Shown here: in pieces, positions 29,947 through 38,692 of the stretch | Layout of the letters: each line of letters begins with the position of its first letter | Position numbering within the stretch: position 1 is the stretch's first letter | Assembly: GCA_022703445.1 (NCBI GenBank) | Contig: JAKLDR010000002.1 | Location: 62,001 to 126,000, forward strand | Source of the DNA: Planctomycetota bacterium | GTDB taxonomy: Bacteria > Planctomycetota > SZUA-567 > JAKLDR01 | DNA: 64,000 bases | Direction of reading: 5' to 3' | The notes under the pieces: model-generated | The model's database searches: none | Told to the model about the DNA's origin: nothing | The model's input: only the letters and a program-made list of their open reading frames with translations | Program-made: the position numbers and the translations under genes

Positions 29947-30735
29947 GTGACTCGACTCCCGGGAGTTCCATTCATTGCCGCTCTTGTTGTTGCCGCCGCC
30001 TGCGCCGTCTCTGGCTGCTGGCTGCAGCGCGGGAGTCCTGCCGGCGCCGGTGGGAATGGCGAAGGTCTGGTGGTCGAGGCCGGATCCGCGCATGGCGCCA
30101 TGGCCTGGAAGAGCGGCCGGGGCGTCGTGATCCTCGACCAGCTCGACTGGTCCGGGCGCTACCTCGAAGCCGTTGGTCTGAAACTGGAGCGCCGCGACGG
30201 GGCCGTCCGCCTGCCGCACGAGGACCCCGAGCGCACCGCCGAGGCGCTGGCCGGGGCGGTACTGGCTCTGCGCCGGCGCATGGCGATCATCGCCGAGAAC
30301 GTGGCCAACGCCGAGACCGCCCGGATGCCGGGGGCGGCCGAGGCCGGCGCGCCCCCGCAGCCGTACCGGCGCAAGGTCCTGAACATCGGGGCGCTCGGCG
30401 CCCTGGAGGTGGCCGCCGACGGCTCGGCCTTCCGTCGGGTCTACCGTCCGGCCCACTCCGAAGCCGACAAGGACGGCCGCGTGCAGTTGCCCAACGTCTA
30501 CGTCGAGGTGGAGATGGCCGACTGGCGCTCGAGCGCCCGCGAGTACGAGTCGCTCCGCGGCGCCCTGGGGCTGGTCTCGACGCGCTATGCGGCGCCGCCG
30601 GCGGAACTGCTCCCCGTGCCCGTGCCGCCGCCGGCCTACGAGGAGAAGCCGGCGATCCCGGTGCCGGCCCCCGCGGCCCCCGAGGCCAAGCCGGTGCTGC
30701 CGACCCCGTCGCCGGTGCCGCCCAAGGCGCCTTAG
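29947..30735 (+). CDS. Lipoprotein with a FlgC-like flagellar rod domain
   Basis: A 262-residue protein; GGAGGT precedes GTG 29947. The N-terminus is a lipoprotein signal peptide ending in lipobox VSGC (Cys24). Residues about 100-215 read like the proximal rod proteins FlgC/FlgB: LAGAVLALRRRMAIIAENVA, NAETARM, PYRRKVLNI, VYRPAHSEADKDGRVQLPNV and EVEMADWRSSAREYESLRGA. In FlgC the same blocks are NxxNANT-like, PYRxK, ADxxGYVxxPN and the helix with a Tyr-Glu/Gln. The tail (217-262) is Pro/Ala-rich. Real FlgC is about 135 residues, has no signal peptide and is exported by the flagellar apparatus, so this is an unusual Sec-exported form. No other rod gene is nearby. Confidence 0.72.
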   Translation: MTRLPGVPFIAALVVAAACAVSGCWLQRGSPAGAGGNGEGLVVEAGSAHGAMAWKSGRGVVILDQLDWSGRYLEAVGLKLERRDGAVRLPHEDPERTAEALAGAVLALRRRMAIIAENVANAETARMPGAAEAGAPPQPYRRKVLNIGALGALEVAADGSAFRRVYRPAHSEADKDGRVQLPNVYVEVEMADWRSSAREYESLRGALGLVSTRYAAPPAELLPVPVPPPAYEEKPAIPVPAPAAPEAKPVLPTPSPVPPKAP

Positions 30736-30751
30736 GCTCTCCCGGACTGCG

Positions 30752-32362
30752 ATGCCTGCCAACCGGCTGGTTCCCCAGCTTCTGCTGACCCCCTCCGAGC
30801 GCGAGGCCCTGGCCGGGTTCGCCGCCGCGCACCGCGGCGTCGGGGGCCTGCCGGCTCTGGCCGGCTTCCTCAAGGAGCGCTTCGGGATCACGCTCAACCT
30901 CGAGCCCGAGATCATCGTGGGCTTCGCCGCCGACAGCTCGAACCTCCCCGGCCGCGCCGACGCCCTGGCCCGCCCGGCGTCCGAGCGCGAGTGCGCTGCG
31001 GTGCTGGCCGCGTGCTTCGCCGCCGGCGTGCCCGTGACCCTCTCGGGGGGGCGGTCGAACCTCACGGGGAGCGCCACGCCCTCCGGCGGCGTCCTGCTCT
31101 CGACGGCGAACCTGACCGCCCCGGAGCTTCAGCTCGACGCCGCCGCGCGGACCGTGACCGCTCCGGCCGGCATCCTGCTCGAGGACATGCGCAGGGCCGT
31201 CGAGCGCGCCAGCGGCGGCAAGCTGGTCTTCCCGGTCGACCCGACCAGCCGCGCGGAGGCATCGGTGGGCGGCGCGATCGCCTGCAACGCCTCCGGCTTC
31301 ACGCCCGGCGAGACCGGCGCGATGCGCCCGTGGGTCCAGGCCCTGCGCTTCCTGCTGCCCGACGGCCGGCTGGTCGCCGCGCGGCGCGGGGAGCTGGTCT
31401 CCGAGGGCGGCGTCTTCCTGCTCGACGACGGCGCCGGCCACGCCCGGGAGCTGCCCGTGCCGTCCTACGCGCGCCCCCGGATCAAGAACGCCGGCGGGCC
31501 GTACTCGGCCGAGGACGGCCGGATGGACTTCGTGGACTTCGCCGTCGGCAGCGAGGGGCTCTTCGGCCTGACCACGGGCTGCACCCTGCGGCTGGCCGAG
31601 GCGCCCGCCGACTACCTCGACCTCTTCTTCTCGCTGCCCGACGAGCCCCGGGCGGTGCGCTTCCTCCTGGCCGTCCACGCGAAGCTCAAGGGCGACCTGA
31701 GCGGCCTGGCCGCGCTCGAGTACTTCGGCGTCAACTGCCGGAGGCACATGAAGCACGAATCGCGCTTCTTCCGCGGCGCCGACCAGGTGGGCATCTACAT
31801 CCGCGAGCCGCTCCGGGACAAGGACATGGAGACCGCCGCCGGGGAGTGGCTCGAGCTCATGGCCGAGGCGGAGTGCGGCGTCTCCGACGACGCCGTCATG
31901 GTCCTGGACACCGCGGCGCTGCGCACGCTCTTCATGGAGGCCCGGCACTCCCTGCCGGCCAACGCCCTGGAGGTGGTCCAGCACCGCGGCACCTTCACGA
32001 TCATGACCGACACGGTGGTGCCGCCGCCGATGTTCTCCGCCTTCCTGGAGTTCACCCACGGCCTGCTCTCGGCCGAGGGGCTCGACTACGTGTCCTTCGG
32101 CCACCTCGGCGACTGCCACCTGCACTTCACGGTCCTGCCCGAGAAGGCCCAGCTGGAGCGCGCCGTGGGCGCCTACGACGCCATCGTCGCGAAGTCCGCC
32201 GAGCTCGGCGGGGTCTACTCCGGCGAGCACGGCACGGGCAAGAGGAAACGCCAGGACTTCCTGCGCTGCTACGGTCCGGCCGCCGTCGAGGACGTCCGCC
32301 GGACCAAGCTGGCCCTCGACCCGGAGCTGCTGCTCAACCGGGGGAACGTCTTCGACGTCTGA
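30752..32362 (+). CDS. FAD-linked oxidase (FAD_binding_4/GlcD type)
   Basis: A 536-residue protein starting at ATG 30752, 16 bp after the FlgC-like gene. The PCMH-type FAD-binding domain shows VTLSGGRSNLTGSATPSGG and the later DPTSRAEASVGGAIACNASG, which holds the FAD pyrophosphate. The C-terminal oxidase domain has FGHLGDCHLHFTVLP and YSGEHGTGKRKRQDF, typical of D-lactate, glycolate and 2-hydroxyglutarate dehydrogenases. It would oxidise a 2-hydroxy acid; substrate unknown. No Fe-S subunit is fused or adjacent. A good ribosome-binding site was not seen. Confidence 0.88.
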   Translation: MPANRLVPQLLLTPSEREALAGFAAAHRGVGGLPALAGFLKERFGITLNLEPEIIVGFAADSSNLPGRADALARPASERECAAVLAACFAAGVPVTLSGGRSNLTGSATPSGGVLLSTANLTAPELQLDAAARTVTAPAGILLEDMRRAVERASGGKLVFPVDPTSRAEASVGGAIACNASGFTPGETGAMRPWVQALRFLLPDGRLVAARRGELVSEGGVFLLDDGAGHARELPVPSYARPRIKNAGGPYSAEDGRMDFVDFAVGSEGLFGLTTGCTLRLAEAPADYLDLFFSLPDEPRAVRFLLAVHAKLKGDLSGLAALEYFGVNCRRHMKHESRFFRGADQVGIYIREPLRDKDMETAAGEWLELMAEAECGVSDDAVMVLDTAALRTLFMEARHSLPANALEVVQHRGTFTIMTDTVVPPPMFSAFLEFTHGLLSAEGLDYVSFGHLGDCHLHFTVLPEKAQLERAVGAYDAIVAKSAELGGVYSGEHGTGKRKRQDFLRCYGPAAVEDVRRTKLALDPELLLNRGNVFDV

Positions 32363-32380
32363 GCGAAAGCGAGCGCGATC

Positions 32381-33595
32381 ATGGCTATGACTCCCCGCCA
32401 GCGCGTCCTGGCCGCCCTGGAGCACCGCGAGCCCGACGGGCTGGCCATCGATTTCGCCGGGACCGACTGCTCGAGCCTGCACGCCGCCGCCTACGGCCGG
32501 CTGCGCCGCAAGCTGGGCATCGAGCCGCGCCCCCTGCGCCTGAGTTGCCTCACCCAGCAGGTGGTCGAGCCGGACGCCGAGGTCCAGGACCGCTTCTCCG
32601 GCGACGCGGCCGGACTCTTCTTCGCCCCGCGGAAGTGGCGGCAGTGGGACGGCGGCTACGGCAGCCCGGTGGAGGTCCCGGACCTCTGGCGGCCGGAGCT
32701 GCTCGCCGACGGCTCGGCAGTCATCCGCGGCGCGGACGGCGCGGTCACCTCCCGACGCACCGCCGGGGGCCACTACTTCGACCCGGTCCACTTCCCGCTG
32801 GCCGACGTGACCTCCCCGGCGGAGCTGGCCGCTCGCGCCGCGGTCTTCGAGCGCTGGGACTGGCCGCGGGTCTGCGACGAGTCGGTCGAGGAGTACGCCG
32901 CGCGGGCCAGGGCCAGCTACCAGTCGACCGACCGCGCGGTGGTCGCCTCATGGCGGATGCACTACCTGCAGGCCGGGCAGCTGCTCCGCGGCTACGAGCA
33001 GTTCATGGTCGATCTGCTCGCTGACGAGGCGCTCTCGCGCGCCATCCTCGACCGGCTGCACGCCGTCTACCTCGAGCGCGCCCGGAGGTTCCTGGCGGCC
33101 GCGGCCGACTGGGCCGACATCGTCTTCTTCACCGACGACCTGGGCACGCAGCAGGGGCCGCTGGTCAGCCCCGAGCTCTACCGCCGGCTGATCAAGCCCT
33201 ACTGGGCCGAGCTCATCGGGCTGGTCAAGGCGCGCGGCAAGAAGGTGCTCATGCACGCCTGCGGCGCGGTCGCCGACTTCATCCCCGACCTGATCGAGAT
33301 CGGCGTGGACGCGCTCAACCCGGTGCAGATCACCGCCGCGGGCATGGCCCCGGAGCGCCTCAAGCGGGACTTCGGCCGGGACATCGCCTTCTGGGGCGGC
33401 GGGGTGAGCACCCAGGGCGTCCTGGACGCGGCCGGGCCCCGCGAGATCCGCGACGAGGTCCGGCGCAACGTGGATATCTTCGCGCCCGGCGGCGGATTCG
33501 TCTTCACCCAGGTGCACAACATCCAGGCGGACGTCCCGCCGGAGAACATCATCGCCGCGTACGACGCGGCGGGCGAGTTCGGGGGCAGGCGCTGA
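32381..33595 (+). CDS. Uroporphyrinogen-decarboxylase-superfamily protein, MtaA/CmuA-like
   Basis: A 404-residue protein, 18 bp after the FAD oxidase. It opens with the family's typical MTPRQRVLAALEHREPD, contains FTDDLGTQQGPLVSPELYRR, then KKVLMHACGAVADFIPDLIE, where H-A-C-G supplies two of the three expected zinc ligands of corrinoid methyltransferases, and closes with FTQVHNIQADVPPENI. HemE porphyrin-binding residues are not evident. A methyl-transfer role on a corrinoid or cobamide substrate is plausible; many such proteins in glycan-rich genomes are uncharacterised. Confidence 0.85.
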   Translation: MAMTPRQRVLAALEHREPDGLAIDFAGTDCSSLHAAAYGRLRRKLGIEPRPLRLSCLTQQVVEPDAEVQDRFSGDAAGLFFAPRKWRQWDGGYGSPVEVPDLWRPELLADGSAVIRGADGAVTSRRTAGGHYFDPVHFPLADVTSPAELAARAAVFERWDWPRVCDESVEEYAARARASYQSTDRAVVASWRMHYLQAGQLLRGYEQFMVDLLADEALSRAILDRLHAVYLERARRFLAAAADWADIVFFTDDLGTQQGPLVSPELYRRLIKPYWAELIGLVKARGKKVLMHACGAVADFIPDLIEIGVDALNPVQITAAGMAPERLKRDFGRDIAFWGGGVSTQGVLDAAGPREIRDEVRRNVDIFAPGGGFVFTQVHNIQADVPPENIIAAYDAAGEFGGRR

Positions 33596-33646
33596 GCGTT
33601 CGCCCTCAGCCGCGGGGACGGCTTCGAGAGTTGAGCCGCCGCACTA

Positions 33647-33745
33647 TTGCCGCAAAGAGGCGCAAGAAGCGCAAGGGAGTCGAGACAACAATCCAAGTGC
33701 CTTCGGGCCGACCTCTTTGAGACTCTTGCGCCTTTTTGCGGCCAA
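33647..33745. repeat. Palindromic repeat between convergent genes
   Basis: Arms 33647-33667 (TTGCCGCAAAGAGGCGCAAG, then A) and 33724-33745, whose complement begins TTGGCCGCAAAAAGGCGCAA. It is related to the repeats around the GxxExxY gene but encloses only 56 bp. It fills the 159-bp gap between convergent genes, where it could act as a bidirectional terminator. Confidence 0.6.
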
Positions 33746-33754
33746 ATGCCGTTG

Positions 33755-34663
33755 TCATCTCTTGGAGGCGGAGTGTACGACGGCCCGGGTCGAGGCCAGC
33801 CGGGCTGTCCGGAACCGGCTGGGGCTGTCACCGATGGCCCGGCGGAAGGCCTTGCAGAAATAGGCGGGATCCCGGAAGCCGCAGGCCGCGGCCACCTCGG
33901 CGATGCTCTTGGGCGTGGCCAGCAGAAGGCGGACGGCCTCCTGCAGGCGCAGCGCCGCGATGTACTCGGAGGGCGGCAGGCCCTTCTCGGCCCGGAAGGT
34001 GCGGCAGAAGCTCGAGCGGTTCCAGCCCAGCTCCCGGGCCAGCCACTTGACGCCCAGCTCGGGGTCGGCGAGGTGCCCGGCCACGAGCTTCAGGCTCCTG
34101 GCTACCGCGCCGAAGTCCGGGCCGGCCGGCCGCGCCGGGACGGCGGCGCGCATCACGATCCGGAAGGCGGTGGCGCAGGCCTCGCGCTCGCCGTCGGGCG
34201 TCGGGTCGGCGATCTGGCGGTCGAGCTCGGCGAAGTCGGCCAGCGGGCAGGGGCCCGCGTGCCACGGGGCCCGCCCCCGGCCCAGCGAGGCGGCCAGCGC
34301 CGCGGCCAGGGCGCCGTCCAGGCTCAGCCAGTGGATGCGCCAGGGCTTCGAGCCGGCCCAGTAGCACTGGCGCTCCCCGGGCAGGAAGAGAACCGCGTGC
34401 TCGGGACAGAGCCTGAACTTTCGGCCGGCGATCACAACCGTGCCTGCGCCGGAGACGCCCCAGAACAGGTGGACGATGTTGCGCGGCGGGTGGTCGTAGC
34501 CCTCCCCGGCCGGGTATTCGGCGCGGCCGACGGAGCGGACCCCGAAGGGCAGGTTGGCCGACGGTCGCGGGCTGGACCGGAAGCGGCAGTGCTCGGCGAG
34601 GTTGGGCACCTTGTCCGGCAGGAACCGGCGGCGCTTGGATCTGACAGGCCTGCTCTTGGACAA
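33755..34663 (-). CDS. AraC-family transcriptional regulator
   Basis: About 302 residues if translation starts at TTG 34663, which has a strong GAGGAGG eight bases upstream; a GTG at 34705 would add 14 residues without such a site. The N-terminal half is a cupin-like sensor (HPPRNIVHLFWGVSGAG, FRLCPEHAVLFLPGER), similar to AraC arabinose-binding domains. The C-terminal third has both helix-turn-helix motifs: WLARELGWNRSSFCRTFRAE and IAEVAAACGFRDPAYFCKAF, then GDSPSRFR. It is divergent from the GH20/propeller/hydrolase operon and is its likely regulator, responding to a released sugar. Confidence 0.9.
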   Translation of the reverse strand: MSKSRPVRSKRRRFLPDKVPNLAEHCRFRSSPRPSANLPFGVRSVGRAEYPAGEGYDHPPRNIVHLFWGVSGAGTVVIAGRKFRLCPEHAVLFLPGERQCYWAGSKPWRIHWLSLDGALAAALAASLGRGRAPWHAGPCPLADFAELDRQIADPTPDGEREACATAFRIVMRAAVPARPAGPDFGAVARSLKLVAGHLADPELGVKWLARELGWNRSSFCRTFRAEKGLPPSEYIAALRLQEAVRLLLATPKSIAEVAAACGFRDPAYFCKAFRRAIGDSPSRFRTARLASTRAVVHSASKR

Positions 34664-34718
34664 GGTCGAGGCCTCCTCTAGGAACACTCTAAGCCGGCCC
34701 GTCACATATTTCCAGATC

Positions 34719-34769
34719 AGGCAACCTCATTGCCTCTTGTCGCCCGGCGGCGAAGGCGGCATATTGCCT
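34719..34769. promoter_or_regulatory. Candidate operator in the AraC/glycan-operon divergent region
   Basis: AGGCAA (34719-34724), 5 bp, TTGCCT (34730-34735), then a third half-site TTGCCT (34764-34769) in direct orientation, inside a longer ATTGCCTCT direct repeat 34 bp apart. Spacing of about three helical turns is typical for AraC-type binding. The last half-site adjoins the AGAGGAG ribosome-binding site of the next gene. Confidence 0.45.
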
Positions 34770-34785
34770 CTAGAGGAGAAAGCGC

Positions 34786-35919
34786 ATGATCACGACGAAG
34801 ACCAAGTCGGCACCCGCGTGGACCCGGCGCTCGCCGGCGACCCGCCCCGGGGCCGAGCCGATGGCGATCCGCGGCCACTGGCTGCTCTGCGCAGTCTGCG
34901 CCCGCGGCGGCTGCCGCACGCCGCCGCCGGGCCGGGTGGCCATCGACCGGCTGCTGAAGTTCATGTGGGCCTATCCCTTCGCGCCGCTCCGGGTGCTGGG
35001 CGACGTGGACGTGGCCCGGGCGCACTACCTCCACGCCTACGAGGGCCGCTCGTCCCGGGACCTGCCCGAGGGATTCGCGGCACGCAGCGCCGACCACGCC
35101 TGGCGGCGCAAGGACCTGGAGGTCTGCCGCGTCCTGGGCATCGTCCCGGGCACGGAGATCACCGCCTACCACGCCTACGCGACGCTCTTCGCCCGCCAGC
35201 CGACGCTGGAGGGCATCTGCCGGACAGGCTCGCGGCCCTCAACCGACTGGCCGGAGTGCCCCCACGCCCGGCGCGGCTGCTACGAGAAGATCGCGGGCGA
35301 GCCGCGAGCCAATCTGCACCGGCAGTACGAACTGGGCGAAAAGCTCGCCGGCCGGGGGCTCTGGGCCATGGTCCGACCCCGCTCCCGGCGGGACATGCAC
35401 GGCGCCAAGCGGCGCTCGGCGCGCTTCATCCTCGAGGAGGCCGAGCGGCTCTACATCCGCCCCAGCCATTGCCTCTGCATCCTCTGCAACACGGTCGACG
35501 ATCCCGGGCGCGAGCCGCTGGCCGAGGACAACCTGGTCGAGCTCTTCCGGCGGATGACCCGCGAGCCGGAGGTCCCGGTCACGCTCTCCGAGGGCTGCTG
35601 CATGGTCTGCGACGCGTGCAACGTCTACCACGCCGGCGAGCACCTCTGCTACCACGCCCACATCAAGAGCTCCCTGCGCGACCTGATGGTGCTGGAGCGC
35701 CTGGGGCTGCCGCCCGGCGCGACCCTGCCGGCCCGCGAGCTCTACCGGCGCATCTACGAGCGCATCGGGGGCCTCAAGGAGATCTGCGGCTGGCGCGACG
35801 GCAGCAGCACCGCCCACCTCTGGGCGCCGTGCAACTTCGACCGTCCGGTGCTGGCCGACGCCCGCCGGAAAGGGCTGATCACCGGCCGGCCGGTGCGCCA
35901 CGTCGGGAGCCGCGCGTGA
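34786..35919 (+). CDS. Cysteine-rich protein, possibly DUF1284-like; unknown function
   Basis: A 377-residue protein with AGAGGAG upstream of ATG 34786. Near the N-terminus is IRGHWLLCAVCARGGC, similar to the RGHHLLC opening of DUF1284 proteins. Later cysteine groups include CRTGSRPSTDWPECPHARRG, CLCILCN and CCMVCDACNVYHAGEHLCYH, enough to bind zinc or an Fe-S cluster. No signal peptide. It is the first gene of the run controlled by the divergent AraC regulator and overlaps the GH20 gene by 4 bases (GTGA). Its place suggests a role in handling the products of that operon; I cannot name one. Confidence 0.65.
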   Translation: MITTKTKSAPAWTRRSPATRPGAEPMAIRGHWLLCAVCARGGCRTPPPGRVAIDRLLKFMWAYPFAPLRVLGDVDVARAHYLHAYEGRSSRDLPEGFAARSADHAWRRKDLEVCRVLGIVPGTEITAYHAYATLFARQPTLEGICRTGSRPSTDWPECPHARRGCYEKIAGEPRANLHRQYELGEKLAGRGLWAMVRPRSRRDMHGAKRRSARFILEEAERLYIRPSHCLCILCNTVDDPGREPLAEDNLVELFRRMTREPEVPVTLSEGCCMVCDACNVYHAGEHLCYHAHIKSSLRDLMVLERLGLPPGATLPARELYRRIYERIGGLKEICGWRDGSSTAHLWAPCNFDRPVLADARRKGLITGRPVRHVGSRA

Positions 35920-37550
35920 ACGCCAAGTTCCTGGGTTACCACATCGACCTGAAGCGGCCGATGTGGACGCGGGCCTACCTGGAGACCACCGCCGACCGCC
36001 TCCGCGGCTGGGGCTTCAACGCCGTCCTCTGGGAGATCGAGGACAAGTTCCGCTTCTCGCGCCACCCGGCCATCGGCCACCCGGAGGCGCCGTCGCACGA
36101 GGAGACCGCCGGGCTGGTCGACGCCTTCCGCTCCCGGGGCCTCGAGGTCGTCCCCATGATGCAGTCCCTGGGCCACGCCGAGTGCGTGGTCGGCCGGCCC
36201 GAGTACGCCCACCTCCGGGAGGCCCCCGAGGTCGGCGACCAGTACGACCCGCTCTCGGACGAGGCCCGGGCGATGATCCTCGAGCTCTACGACGAGATCA
36301 TCGCGGTCCTGCGGCCCCGGGAGTTCTTCCACGTGGGCGGCGACGAGACCTTCAGCCTGGGCGTCGGCCCGCGGAGCCGGCCGGTCGTGGAGAAGCTCGG
36401 GATCGGCGGCCTCTACCTCCGGCACATGCTGCCGATCCTCGAGCACGTCCACCGGCGCGGGCTGCGGCCGATCATCTGGGCGGACATCGTGCTCAGCCAC
36501 CCGGAGATCATCCCCGAGATCCCCAAGTACGTCGTGATGATGGACTGGGACTACGGCGTCCGCGCCGAGCGCGGCCCGGGGCTGCACATCCACGGCGGCG
36601 GCGCGGTCGACCCGCGCACCGGCCACCGGGCCACGATCTGGGGGCTCACCTGGGCCGACTACGCGCGCTGCGAGAACCCGGCCTTCCGGAAGCACTTCGA
36701 GCGCTACGCCGTCGACGGGCAGACCCGGCGCGACGGAACCTTCCCGCAGTTCTATGCGACCGACGCGCTGCGGGGTGCCGGCCTCGAGGTCATCACCGCC
36801 TCGGCCAGCAGGAGCTGCGGCGACGCGGTCGGCGTCCCCGACGCCGAGATGCACATGCCCAACTGCTTCCATTCGGCCCGCAAGGGGCTCGGCGCCGGCG
36901 CCGGGCACCTGGTGACCTCCTGGGCGGTGCGGCACAACCACCCGGAGCTGGGCCTGCCCGTGGCCTTCGCCGCCGCCCTGGCCGCATCGACCGGCGGGGA
37001 CTTCGACGAGCGCGGCCTGTACGAGGCCTTCACCCGGGACTTCTACGGGGCGGCCATCCCGGAGTTCGCCGATGCCGTGCGCCTGGCCGCCCGGCCATTC
37101 CCATCCGCGGAGAGCCGCACCCTGCTCGAGGCCCGCGGGCGCCTGGAGCGCGGCGAGGATCCCCTGCCGGGGCTGATCGAGCCGCTGGAGCGCAAGTGCG
37201 GCGGCCGCCGGGCGGCGGCCGAGCGCCTGGGCGAGCTCCGCGCCGGCTACGCCCAGGCGCGCGGGCTGCTCGAAGCCGCTCGGGCCAAGGCCGCCCGCAA
37301 CGCGCACAACCTCGACTTCTGGCTGGAGGGCACCGACCTCCAACTTCTGTACGCCGACTTCGCGCTGGCGGCGCTGGCCGGCCGCCTGGCCGGGGAGGCC
37401 CCGGGGCTGCTCGCCCGCCTGGCCGGCCTCCGCGAGACCACCCGCCGGCTCTTCGCCGAGACCTACGCGCCGCAGGGCCTGGCCGGCGAGCTCGGGCTGC
37501 GCTATGATCCCCTCGAGGCATGCCTGAAACGGCGGGAGGAAGCACCGTGA
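35916..37550 (+). CDS. GH20-like glycoside hydrolase (hexosaminidase-type)
   Basis: A 544-residue protein starting at GTG 35916, overlapping the upstream stop. The barrel begins GYHIDLKRPMW, with the strand WGFNAVLWEIEDKF, PMMQSLGHAEC and the diagnostic FFHVGGDETFSLG near residue 140; in GH20 the Asp-Glu pair acts in substrate-assisted catalysis. IIWADIVLSHPE and WDYG follow as barrel strands. The C-terminal 200 residues are helical. No signal peptide is present, so it should act on imported oligosaccharides such as N-acetyl-hexosaminides. The next gene overlaps by 4 bases. Confidence 0.82.
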   Translation: MNAKFLGYHIDLKRPMWTRAYLETTADRLRGWGFNAVLWEIEDKFRFSRHPAIGHPEAPSHEETAGLVDAFRSRGLEVVPMMQSLGHAECVVGRPEYAHLREAPEVGDQYDPLSDEARAMILELYDEIIAVLRPREFFHVGGDETFSLGVGPRSRPVVEKLGIGGLYLRHMLPILEHVHRRGLRPIIWADIVLSHPEIIPEIPKYVVMMDWDYGVRAERGPGLHIHGGGAVDPRTGHRATIWGLTWADYARCENPAFRKHFERYAVDGQTRRDGTFPQFYATDALRGAGLEVITASASRSCGDAVGVPDAEMHMPNCFHSARKGLGAGAGHLVTSWAVRHNHPELGLPVAFAAALAASTGGDFDERGLYEAFTRDFYGAAIPEFADAVRLAARPFPSAESRTLLEARGRLERGEDPLPGLIEPLERKCGGRRAAAERLGELRAGYAQARGLLEAARAKAARNAHNLDFWLEGTDLQLLYADFALAALAGRLAGEAPGLLARLAGLRETTRRLFAETYAPQGLAGELGLRYDPLEACLKRREEAP

Positions 37551-38692
37551 AAGTCCGCGCGCTCAAGCTCCGCGACGAGTCCTTCGGGAACGAGTGGGCC
37601 GAGGCCGTCGAGAACCGCTGGGTCTACGACGACTTCAAGCGCAACGAGAAGTGGCGCCGGGGCTGGATCAGCTTCGACTGCGCCCTGTGGAACCCGGACG
37701 ACGACCGGGTCTACTGCGGGGTGACCTCCTTCGACAGCGACATCTTCACCGCCTACGACCGCCGCGCCGGGCGGTTCGTGGACCTGGGCGTCCGGCACCT
37801 GTGGGACTCCTTCGACGCCAAGTTCCACCGCGCGCTGCTGCGCGGCAGCGACGGCGCCGTCTATGCGGCCATCGCGCTCCTGCACTGCATCGACAAGTTC
37901 GAGGAGGCCCCCGGCGGCGCCGTGGTCCGCTACGAACCGGCCACCGGGCGCATCGAGAAGCTGGGCATCCCCGTGCCCCACGTCTACATCCAGAGCCTGG
38001 TCATCGACGAGAAGCGCCGCACGGCCTACGGTCTGGGCTTCCACCCGCAGTGTCTGCTGGCCTTCGACCTGGAGCGGCGGACCGGGCGGATGCTCGGCCC
38101 CATCACCAGCGGCGCCGGCGGCGGGATCATGAGCGAGAACCTGGCCATCGACGACGACGGCTGCGTCTGGAGCTGCTGGGGCCTGACCCGGGCCTGGGCC
38201 TACGAGACCGGTCCGGACGCGGTGCGCCTGTGCAAGTACGACCCGCGCGCCGACCGGATCGTCTTCTTCCAGAAGGGCCTGCCCCGGCCCGACGGCCGGC
38301 ACGGCTTCGTGGAGCCGGAGAGCTTCCACAACTTCGGCGACGGCTGGATCTACGCCGGCGGCCGGGACGGCGCGCTCTACCGGATCGATCCGAAGACGGC
38401 CGACGCCGAGCACCTCTGCACGCCGGTCGCCGGCCGGCCGACGCGCCTGGCCTCGCTGGTCAGGGCAGGGGAGGGCACGGCCTACGGGGTGGTCGGCCGC
38501 GACGGGCGCTGCGAACTGGCCCGCTTCGACTACCGCCGGGGCGGCTTCGAGATCATCGGCCCGGTCCGTGAGCCCGGCGGCGCCGCCATGCACCAGTGCC
38601 ACGACATCGTCATGGCCGGCGACGGGACCATCTACGCCTGCGAGAACGACAATGTCGCTCGCAGCGGCTACCTCTGGGAGATCAGCCTGTGA
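37547..38692 (+). CDS. Beta-propeller-like protein, unknown function
   Basis: A 381-residue protein; GTG 37547 overlaps the GH20 stop and GGGAGGA lies upstream. Repeating blade-like blocks occur: DDDRVYCGVTSFDSDIFTAY, DGAVYAAIALLHCIDK, KRRTAYGLGFHPQCLLAF, DDGCVWSCWG, GDGWIYAGGRDGALYRID and DGTIYACEN. They suit a six- or seven-bladed propeller binding or modifying a carbohydrate. No signal peptide is seen. It overlaps the next gene by 4 bases (GTGA), so it is made together with GH20 and the hydrolase. Confidence 0.65.
   Translation: MKVRALKLRDESFGNEWAEAVENRWVYDDFKRNEKWRRGWISFDCALWNPDDDRVYCGVTSFDSDIFTAYDRRAGRFVDLGVRHLWDSFDAKFHRALLRGSDGAVYAAIALLHCIDKFEEAPGGAVVRYEPATGRIEKLGIPVPHVYIQSLVIDEKRRTAYGLGFHPQCLLAFDLERRTGRMLGPITSGAGGGIMSENLAIDDDGCVWSCWGLTRAWAYETGPDAVRLCKYDPRADRIVFFQKGLPRPDGRHGFVEPESFHNFGDGWIYAGGRDGALYRIDPKTADAEHLCTPVAGRPTRLASLVRAGEGTAYGVVGRDGRCELARFDYRRGGFEIIGPVREPGGAAMHQCHDIVMAGDGTIYACENDNVARSGYLWEISL

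Noticed and set aside
30752-32362. Fusion of the FlgC-like lipoprotein and FAD oxidase
   Set aside because: They are separated by a stop codon and 16 bp and lie in different frames; each has complete ends.
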